Positions 58,313 through 64,000 of a DNA stretch of 64,000 nucleotides are shown here, in pieces (position 1 is the stretch's first letter; every line of letters begins with the position of its first letter). The notes beneath the pieces were generated by a model, which saw only the letters and a program-made list of their open reading frames with translations, ran no database searches and had not been told where the DNA came from. The stretch is from Microbacterium sp. Root166 (GTDB lineage Bacteria; Actinomycetota; Actinomycetes; Actinomycetales; Microbacteriaceae): assembly GCF_001427145.1 (NCBI RefSeq), contig NZ_LMGL01000001.1, positions 729,540 through 793,539 on the forward strand, in the 5' to 3' direction. The position numbers and the translations under genes are program-made.

Positions 58313-59326
58313 TCAGACCACGCGGGTCTTCGGCGACACCGTGTAGGTGTCTTCGGGGTCGTCGTTGACGGCGCCGGCGAGGGCGGTGTCGATCGCGGCC
58401 ATCGTGTCGGCGTCGAGAACGACACCCGAGGCCTTGACGGTGTCGGCCAGCTGCTCGGGACGCGACGCGCCGACCAGCGCGGCCGCGACGTTCTTGTTCT
58501 GCAGCACCCACGCCACGGCGAGCTGCGGCATCGAGAGCCCGGCGTCGGCGGCGATGGGCTTGAGGCGCTGCACGGCCTCGAGCACCTCGTCCCGCAGGAA
58601 GCTCTTGATGAATCCGGCGCCGCTCTTCTCGTCGGTGGCGCGCGAGCCCTCGGGCACGGGCTGGCCGGGCAGGTACTTGCCGCTGAGCACGCCCTGCGCC
58701 ATCGGCGACCAGACGATCTGCGAGATGCCGAGCTCCTCGGACGCCGGCACGACCTTGCCCTCGATCACGCGCCACAGCATCGAGTACTGCGGCTGGTTCG
58801 AGATGAGCTGGATGCCGTAGCTCTTGGCCAGCGCCGCGCCCTCGCGCAGCTGCTCGGCGGTCCACTCCGAGACGCCGATGTAGAGCGCCTTGCCCTGGCG
58901 GACGACGTCGGCGAACGCCTGGAACGTCTCCTCGATGGGCGTCTCGTAGTCGTAGCGGTGCGCCTGGTACAGGTCGACGTAGTCGGTGCCGAGGCGCTGC
59001 AGCGAGCCGTTGATCGACTCCATGATGTGCTTGCGCGAGAGGCCGGTGTCGTTGGGGCCCTTGGGACCGGTGGGCCAGTAGACCTTGGTGAAGATCTCGA
59101 GCGACTCGCGCCGCTGACCCGCGAGGGCCTTGCCGAGCACGGTCTCGGCGGCGGTGTTCGCGTAGACGTCCGCGGTGTCGAAGGTCGTGATGCCGGCATC
59201 CAATGCCGCATGCACCGTCGCGATGGCCGCACTGTCGTCGACCTGCGAGCCGTGCGTCACCCAGTTGCCGTACGTGATCTCCGAGACCTTGAGACCGCTG
59301 TTGCCGAGATACCGATAATTCACCAT
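58313..59326 (-). CDS. Aldo/keto reductase, voltage-gated K+ channel beta-subunit type
   Basis: 337 residues. The NADPH-binding barrel has MVNYRYLGNSGLKVSEITYGNWVTHG, FDTADVYANTAAETVLGKAL with the catalytic Asp and Tyr, TKVYWPTGPKG with the Lys, YLYQAHRYD-type DLYQAHRYDYETPIEETF with the His, and VIWSPMAQGVLSGKYLPGQP. It reduces carbonyl compounds; physiological substrate unknown. TAGCGT lies 6 bp before the ATG on the minus strand. Confidence 0.92.
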   Translation of the reverse strand: MVNYRYLGNSGLKVSEITYGNWVTHGSQVDDSAAIATVHAALDAGITTFDTADVYANTAAETVLGKALAGQRRESLEIFTKVYWPTGPKGPNDTGLSRKHIMESINGSLQRLGTDYVDLYQAHRYDYETPIEETFQAFADVVRQGKALYIGVSEWTAEQLREGAALAKSYGIQLISNQPQYSMLWRVIEGKVVPASEELGISQIVWSPMAQGVLSGKYLPGQPVPEGSRATDEKSGAGFIKSFLRDEVLEAVQRLKPIAADAGLSMPQLAVAWVLQNKNVAAALVGASRPEQLADTVKASGVVLDADTMAAIDTALAGAVNDDPEDTYTVSPKTRVV

Positions 59327-59367
59327 CCCTCCACGCTAGCGGCGGGACGGATGCCGAGGGCCGGTGC

Positions 59368-60612
59368 TCAGGTCTCGAGCGGGGTGACCGCGGCGACGGC
59401 TTCGTCGTCCTCGGTCGCGACGAGCTGCCCGCAGGCTCCGTCGATCTCCTTGCCGCGGGTGTCGCGCAGCGTCGTCGGGATGCCGGCCTCGTTGAGACGG
59501 CGCACGAACTCGTTCTGCACCGGAACCTCGGACGCGGTCCAGATCGATCCCGGCGTCGGGTTCAGCGGGATCGGGTTCACGTGCACCCAGCCGCGGCCGC
59601 GGGCGTTGAGCTTCTCGGCCAGCAGGTCGGCGCGCCACGCGTGGTCGTTCATGTCCTTGATGAGCGCGTACTCGATGGACACGCGGCGCCCGGTCTTGTC
59701 GAAGTAGTCGCGGGCGGCGTCGAGGGCCTCGTCGACCTTCCACCGCGAGTTCACCGGGATGAGCTCGTCCCGCAGCTTGTCGTCGGGCGCATGCAGCGAC
59801 AGCGCGAAGGTCACCGGGATGTCCTCGTTCGAGAGCTTGGTGATCGCGGGCACGAGGCCGACCGTCGACACCGTGATGCCGCGGGCGCTCATGCCGAGGC
59901 CGTGGTCCTTGTCGGTCATCACGCGGACGGCCTGCATGACGCGGGCGTAGTTGGCCAGCGGCTCGCCCATGCCCATGAACACGATGTTCGAGACGCGGTC
60001 GGCGGAGTGGTCGTCCTTCTTCTTGCCGCCCAGGCCGCCGTCGGCGATGAGGCGGTTGGCGCGCACGATCTGCTCGACGATCTCGGCCGCCGACATGTTG
60101 CGCGTGAGGCCGGCCTGACCGGTGGCGCAGAACGGGCAGTTCATGCCGCAGCCGGCCTGCGACGACACGCACAGCGTGATGCGGCCGGGGTAGCGCATGA
60201 GCACCGACTCGACGAGCGCGCCGTCGTGCAGCTTCCAGAGGAACTTGATGGTGTCGCCGCGGTCGGTCTCGAGGCGCTTCACCTCGGTGAGCAGCGGCGG
60301 CAGCATGCCGTGGACGAACTCGTCGCGACCGTCCGCCGGGAGGTCGGTCATCTCCGCGGGATCGTGGGTCCAGTGCTGGAAGTAGTGCTTCTCGAGCTGC
60401 TTGGCGCGGAAGCCCGGCAGGCCCAGCTCCTTGACCTTCTCGACGCGCTGCTCGGGGGTGAGGTCGGCCAGGTGCACCGGCGGCTTGCCGCGCTTGGGGC
60501 TGGCGAACTGCAGGAGCGGCCGGCCCTCGGCATCCTTCTTCTGGGACCACCCCTCGGTCGCCGGACGAACCTGTCGGGGCTTCGTGGCGCGCACGGGGGG
60601 CTGGGTGGTCAT
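59368..60612 (-). CDS. rlmN: 23S rRNA (adenine2503-C2) / tRNA methyltransferase, radical SAM
   Basis: 414 residues. The radical-SAM cluster motif is in [20 protein letters not shown] (CxxxCxxC), and the C-terminal Cys that carries the methyl intermediate is in [10 protein letters not shown]. Other hallmarks are [18 protein letters not shown] and [10 protein letters not shown]. It methylates A2503 of 23S rRNA and some tRNAs. TACCCT lies 7 bp upstream of the ATG. It is divergent from the following anchored-protein gene across 78 bp. Confidence 0.95.
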   Translation of the reverse strand: MTTQPPVRATKPRQVRPATEGWSQKKDAEGRPLLQFASPKRGKPPVHLADLTPEQRVEKVKELGLPGFRAKQLEKHYFQHWTHDPAEMTDLPADGRDEFVHGMLPPLLTEVKRLETDRGDTIKFLWKLHDGALVESVLMRYPGRITLCVSSQAGCGMNCPFCATGQAGLTRNMSAAEIVEQIVRANRLIADGGLGGKKKDDHSADRVSNIVFMGMGEPLANYARVMQAVRVMTDKDHGLGMSARGITVSTVGLVPAITKLSNEDIPVTFALSLHAPDDKLRDELIPVNSRWKVDEALDAARDYFDKTGRRVSIEYALIKDMNDHAWRADLLAEKLNARGRGWVHVNPIPLNPTPGSIWTASEVPVQNEFVRRLNEAGIPTTLRDTRGKEIDGACGQLVATEDDEAVAAVTPLET

Positions 60613-60690
60613 GGATTCGAGGGTACGGGACGCGCCTGAGCGGATGCCGGAGGACTAGCGTGAGCGTGTGGCACACGCGTGGGAGCGGTG

Positions 60691-61569
60691 ATGGATGCCG
60701 CGGAGCGGGCCGAACTGGGTGAACTGCGTCGGCGCGCCTTCGGACCCGCGCCCGACATCGAGGCGGACGCGGTCTCACTGGCGCGCCTGATCGAGCTCGA
60801 GGAGCTCGCGCTGCACGAGCGGGAGCCGCTCGCCCGGGAGGTCGACGCGGAGCCCGAGGTGGTCGCGCCCGAAACGCCGCCCGCGTCGAGCACTGCTGCG
60901 GAGTTGCCTGCACCGGCGCACGACGCAGCGGTCTCCGATGCCGACGTCCCTGAGGTTTCGCCGCAGCCGGCGCCCGCCCCGACCTCCCGCCGGGGCCGCG
61001 TCGCGTTCGCCGCCGTCGTCGGCGTGGCCGCGATCGCCGCGGCCGGGGTGTGGTTGAGCGGTCCCGGTGACCCGTCACCCGTCGCCGCCCCGAACGCCAC
61101 GCCGACGTTGTGGGCCGAGGCCAGTCCACCGTCGTACGAGGGGCGGGAGCAGTTCTCGTTCGCGCAGGACTCGGATGCCGTCGAAGTCATGCGCATCTGG
61201 CTGGGCGGGTACTTCGGGCAGACCATCGATGCGTCGGGCGACGAGTACGTGCCGGACTTCCCGACGAGCGGCGTCGTCACCTGGGCGTCGCCGCTCGGCG
61301 AGTACTACGGCTGGGACCTGTGGATCGCCGGAGCGGACGGCATGATCCAGCGCGAGCACTGCCTGCTCATCGAGCAGGGCTCCGAGCGGCGCTCACGCTG
61401 CGTCCCGGCGGCGCTGCGACCCAACGCCGCCCTGATCGTCTCGGTGCCGTTCGCGGTCGTCATACCGGAGGAGCGTCCGAGCGTGCTCGACGACGGCGAG
61501 CGCCTCGGGTTCTGGTGGGGCGAGGACGACGCCATCGTGGTGCTCGTGGGGGACGACCCCGCTCTCTGA
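60691..61569 (+). CDS. Single-pass membrane protein, function unknown
   Basis: 292 residues. An N-terminal cytoplasmic part with an acidic helix (ERAELGELRRRAFGP to LIELEELALHERE), a Pro/Ala/Glu-rich linker (~50-100), one transmembrane helix (RVAFAAVVGVAAIAAAGVWL, ~103-123) and an extracytoplasmic domain of about 165 residues with Cys pairs (EHCLLIEQGSERRSRCV). The architecture recalls membrane anti-sigma or sensor proteins but no sigma factor is adjacent. The ATG has GGGAG in front. No function assigned. Confidence 0.75.
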   Translation: MDAAERAELGELRRRAFGPAPDIEADAVSLARLIELEELALHEREPLAREVDAEPEVVAPETPPASSTAAELPAPAHDAAVSDADVPEVSPQPAPAPTSRRGRVAFAAVVGVAAIAAAGVWLSGPGDPSPVAAPNATPTLWAEASPPSYEGREQFSFAQDSDAVEVMRIWLGGYFGQTIDASGDEYVPDFPTSGVVTWASPLGEYYGWDLWIAGADGMIQREHCLLIEQGSERRSRCVPAALRPNAALIVSVPFAVVIPEERPSVLDDGERLGFWWGEDDAIVVLVGDDPAL

Positions 61570-61593
61570 ACCCACCGGCACTATCGTGTGCAC

Positions 61594-62232
61594 GTGGTCC
61601 CCCTCGACAACCTCCTCGCCTTCACGCTCGCAGCCGTCGTGCTCATCATCATCCCCGGCCCGAGCGTGCTGTTCACGATCGGACGGGCACTGGCGCTCGG
61701 GCGCATCGGCGGGCTGCTCAGCGTGCTGGGCAACGCGCTCGGCCTCCTGCCGGTGATCGGCCTGGTCGCGCTGGGCGTGGGCGGCCTCGTGGCGCAGTCG
61801 GTCGTGCTGTTCACGATCGTGAAGGTCGCCGGCGCGGGCTACCTCGTGTATCTCGGCATCCAGGCGATCCGGCACCGCTATCGCACGGCGGCCGAAGCCG
61901 GCGGCGGTGTGGCACCGCGTTCGGCCTGGCGCCAGCTCGGCGAAGGCTTCGTCGTGGGGATCACCAACCCGAAGACCATCGCGTTCTTCGTCGCGGTGCT
62001 GCCCCAGTTCGTGGATCTGTCCGCGGGCGCCGTGCCGCTCCAGATGATCCAGCTGGGGCTCGTGTTCTTCGCGATCGCGCTCATCTCGGACGGCGCGTGG
62101 GCGCTGGCCGCCGCGGGCGCACGCACGTGGTTCGGCAAGTCGCCGAAGCGGATCGCGACGCTCTCCGGCATCGGCGGCGGTCTCATGATCGGGCTCGGCG
62201 GACTGCTGCTCTTCACCGGCAACGAGCACTGA
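61594..62232 (+). CDS. LysE-family exporter (RhtB type)
   Basis: 212 residues, six hydrophobic helices. The family signature LIIIPGPSVLFTIGRALALGRIGGLLSVLGNALG near residue 20-50 and ITNPKTIAFFVAVLPQFV in the middle identify the LysE/RhtB amino-acid (or metabolite) efflux family. The GTG at 61594 is favoured because TATCGT lies 6 bp before it; another GTG lies two codons upstream. It follows the anchored-protein gene by 24 bp. Confidence 0.9.
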   Translation: MVPLDNLLAFTLAAVVLIIIPGPSVLFTIGRALALGRIGGLLSVLGNALGLLPVIGLVALGVGGLVAQSVVLFTIVKVAGAGYLVYLGIQAIRHRYRTAAEAGGGVAPRSAWRQLGEGFVVGITNPKTIAFFVAVLPQFVDLSAGAVPLQMIQLGLVFFAIALISDGAWALAAAGARTWFGKSPKRIATLSGIGGGLMIGLGGLLLFTGNEH

Positions 62233-62235
62233 TCC

Positions 62236-62613
62236 TCACTCGGGCGGGGCGGATGCCGCGGTCCCGAGGTTCACGAGATTGCCGTCGCAGTCCCGCGCCT
62301 GCGCGACCCGCTCACCCCACGGCATGTCGGCCGGCTCCTGCTCGGCCATGCCGCCCGCGGCGATGAAGGCGGCGTACGCCGCGTCGACGTCATCCACGTA
62401 GAACCAGAGTGCGACCCGGTCGCCGACGGTCGCGGCATCCGGAACCCGGCCGATGCCGAGCGAAGCCGGCCCGAGTTCCAGCGCGACGTAGTCGTCATCG
62501 TCGCCGCTCGCGAAGCGGTAGACCACGGTCGCGTCGAGCGCCGTCTCGTAGAAGCGGACCAGCCGCGGCAGGTCGCGCGTGTTGAGGATCGGGAAGAGGC
62601 TCTGCACCGCCAT
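62236..62613 (-). CDS. VOC-family (glyoxalase/bleomycin-resistance-like) protein
   Basis: 125 residues. SLFPILNTRDLPRLVRFYETALDATVVYRF, VALWFYVDDVDAAYAAFIAAGG and AQARDCDGNLVNLG match the single-domain vicinal-oxygen-chelate fold. Metal-ligand residues are not complete, so it could be a binding protein rather than an enzyme. TAGGGT lies 7 bp before the ATG on the minus strand. Convergent with the LysE gene (3-bp gap). Confidence 0.85.
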   Translation of the reverse strand: MAVQSLFPILNTRDLPRLVRFYETALDATVVYRFASGDDDDYVALELGPASLGIGRVPDAATVGDRVALWFYVDDVDAAYAAFIAAGGMAEQEPADMPWGERVAQARDCDGNLVNLGTAASAPPE

Positions 62614-62637
62614 GGCGCACACCCTAGCCCGTGCCGG

Positions 62638-63537
62638 TCAGCCCAGGAAGATGTCGGGGAAGAGCTGGTCGTCCGGAGTCCCCGGCACCGCCGCATAGCC
62701 CGAGAAGTCGGTCACCCCAGCCTCGGCCAGCACCTCTTCGACGATGAGCGTCTGGCCGGTGTACTCCGCGGCCGGCTTGAGGAAGACCTCGTAGGCGGCA
62801 TCCGCGTACACCTCCGGCGTGCGGCTGACCTTCATCATCGCGTCGCCACCCAGCGCGAACTGCACGGCCGCCGTCGCGATCGTCGTCGCCGGCCACAGCG
62901 TGTTGGCCGCGATGCCGAGCTTCGCGAACTCCACCGCCATGCCGAGCGTCGCCATCGTCATGCCGTACTTGGCCATCGTGTAGCCGGTGTGGGCGCCGAG
63001 CCACTTCGGCGCGAGGTTGAGCGGCGGCGACAGGGAGAGGATGTGCGGGTTGGCGGAGTCCTTGAGGATCGGCGCCGCCGCGCGCGAGAGCATGAAGGTG
63101 CCGCGGACGTTGACGTCCTGCATGAGGTCGTACTTCTTCGCCGGCAGGTCGAGCGAGCGCGACAGGTCGATGACGCTGGCGTTGTTGAGCACGATGTCGA
63201 TCCCGCCGAACTCGCCCTGGGTCTTGAGCACCGCCTCGGTGACGTCGTCGTCGTTGCGGACGTCGCCCACGATCGGCAGCGCCTGGCCGCCGGCCTCGCG
63301 GATCTGCTCGGCCGCCGAGTGCACCGTGCCCTCGAGCTTGGGGTGCGGCGAGTCGGTCTTGGCGAGCAGCGCGATGTTGGCGCCGTCGCGGGCGGCGCGC
63401 AGCGCGATGGCCAGGCCGATGCCGCGGCTGCCGCCGGACATCAGGATGGTCTTGCCCGCGAGTGGGCCCACGCGCCCGGAGGCTCCGAGCGACGCGCCAG
63501 CGGCGCTTGGAGTGGGCGTGGGGAGCTTGTCGGTCAT
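62638..63537 (-). CDS. Short-chain dehydrogenase, HSDL2-like
   Basis: 299 residues. The cofactor motif MSGGSRGIGLAIALRAARDGANIALLAKTD and the NNAS motif are followed by YTMAKYGMTM with catalytic Tyr and Lys. The K-x-D-S-P-H-P-K-L-E-G-T segment (LLAKTDSPHPKLEGT) and the late AANTLWPATTIATAAVQFALGG are characteristic of the HSDL2 group linked to lipid metabolism. An N-terminal extension of ~25 residues precedes the fold. It follows the truncated enoyl-CoA hydratase gene by 17 bp. Confidence 0.9.
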   Translation of the reverse strand: MTDKLPTPTPSAAGASLGASGRVGPLAGKTILMSGGSRGIGLAIALRAARDGANIALLAKTDSPHPKLEGTVHSAAEQIREAGGQALPIVGDVRNDDDVTEAVLKTQGEFGGIDIVLNNASVIDLSRSLDLPAKKYDLMQDVNVRGTFMLSRAAAPILKDSANPHILSLSPPLNLAPKWLGAHTGYTMAKYGMTMATLGMAVEFAKLGIAANTLWPATTIATAAVQFALGGDAMMKVSRTPEVYADAAYEVFLKPAAEYTGQTLIVEEVLAEAGVTDFSGYAAVPGTPDDQLFPDIFLG

Positions 63538-63554
63538 CTCGGTTCTCCTCATGG

Positions 63555-64000
63555 TCAGCTGCGCGCTGCGCGCTTGGCGGATGCCGCGGCGAATGCCGCG
63601 ATGCGGGCCTGCGCTTCGCGGGTCTCGAAGTGCGAGCCTATGGACTCCGCCTCGTCCTCGAGGTTCTCGGCGAACGAGCGCCCGGCGCCGATGCGCACGA
63701 GTCGCTTCGCATTGCCGAAGGCGGCCGTGGCGTTGGAGAGCCAGAACTGCGCGATCTCTTCCGCACGTCCGGCGATCTCCTCGGCAGGGAGCACCTCGGC
63801 CACCAGTCCCCACTCGAGCGCCTCGGCGGCGGAGAGCGTGCGGTCCTGCAGCAGCAGCTGGAGCGCCCGGCGCTGGCCGATCGCGGCGGGCAGCAGCGTC
63901 GACACGCCCAGGTCGGGGGTGAGGCCGATGTTCGCGTACTTGCTGACGAACTTCGCCGAGTCGGCCGCCACGATGTAGTCGGCCGTGAGCATCAGGCCGA
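63555..64000 (-). CDS. Enoyl-CoA hydratase/isomerase family protein, C-terminal part (truncated by window edge)
   Basis: About 148 C-terminal residues are present; the frame runs off the end of the window. LTADYIVAADSAKFVSKYANIGLTPDLGVSTLLPAAIGQRRALQLLLQDRTLSAAEALEWGLVAEVLP is crotonase-like. The position equivalent to the second catalytic Glu reads SKYANIGLTPD, with an Asp three residues after the usual site, so isomerase rather than hydratase chemistry is likely. It is probably co-transcribed with the SDR gene. Confidence 0.85.
   Translation of the reverse strand, partial: GLMLTADYIVAADSAKFVSKYANIGLTPDLGVSTLLPAAIGQRRALQLLLQDRTLSAAEALEWGLVAEVLPAEEIAGRAEEIAQFWLSNATAAFGNAKRLVRIGAGRSFAENLEDEAESIGSHFETREAQARIAAFAAASAKRAARS

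Overview
The window is one contiguous piece of chromosome from a high-GC Gram-positive bacterium. The very high GC, the many GTG starts, and gene types such as PrpDBC, bifunctional PutA, CofE and DdaH-RocD point to an actinobacterium. The style (frequent 'ggatgcc'/'ggcatcc' spellings of Ala-Ser and Asp-Ala, intergenic palindromes) most resembles Microbacteriaceae, probably Microbacterium; that last step is inference. About 60 protein genes are packed tightly, many with 1-7 bp overlaps. I see no tRNA, rRNA, CRISPR array, transposase, integrase or prophage gene. No gap between genes exceeds about 280 bp.

Layout. 0-0.5 kb: tail of an MFS transporter. 0.5-10 kb: an L-rhamnose locus, with alditol oxidase and a LacI regulator on the minus strand and, divergently, mutarotase, isomerase, an alpha/beta hydrolase bracketed by palindromic repeats, the aldolase/dehydrogenase fusion, the kinase and a beta-lactamase-fold hydrolase. 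10-14 kb: the circularly permuted ATP-grasp / alpha-E / transglutaminase trio. 14-20 kb: a membrane molybdopterin oxidoreductase, a FadR-type regulator, RocD and a dimethylargininase-like hydrolase, a quinone-oxidoreductase-like MDR protein, and an XRE regulator/membrane protein pair. 20-24 kb: PutA. 24-28 kb: poorly characterised membrane proteins, including three overlapping membrane-anchored genes. 28-33 kb: thioesterase, GNAT, CofE, and PEP synthase with its regulatory kinase/phosphatase. 33-37 kb: a cytochrome b-like protein with a triplicated N-terminal motif, both ETF subunits, and a MarR regulator. 37-40.5 kb: a valine-type acyl-CoA catabolic cluster behind a perfect 22-bp palindrome. 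40.5-49 kb: small genes and a 2019-residue secreted amylopullulanase with LacI-type operators. 49-54 kb: a GntR-prpD-prpB-prpC-thioesterase methylcitrate operon. 54-57 kb: an ABC exporter with its own regulator. 57-64 kb: RNase H, NUDIX, aldo/keto reductase, RlmN, LysE-type exporter, VOC protein, SDR and a truncated enoyl-CoA hydratase.

How the parts connect. The acyl-CoA dehydrogenase, enoyl-CoA hydratase and 3-hydroxyisobutyrate dehydrogenase fit valine breakdown. ETF is encoded close by as electron acceptor, and the propionyl-CoA end product could feed the methylcitrate operon 10 kb away. PutA and RocD-DdaH would supply glutamate from proline and arginine. PEP synthase and its regulator serve gluconeogenesis on such substrates, while the rhamnose locus and amylopullulanase serve plant or starch polysaccharides.

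Most unusual features: several families of palindromic intergenic repeats, two of which bracket a hydrolase gene inside the rhamnose operon; a triplicated 18-residue motif in the disordered tail of a cytochrome b; an uncharacterised operon of three membrane-anchored proteins; the ATP-grasp/alpha-E/transglutaminase trio; and a recurrent TANNNT-N6/7-start-codon arrangement at 16 genes that predicts widespread leaderless transcription.
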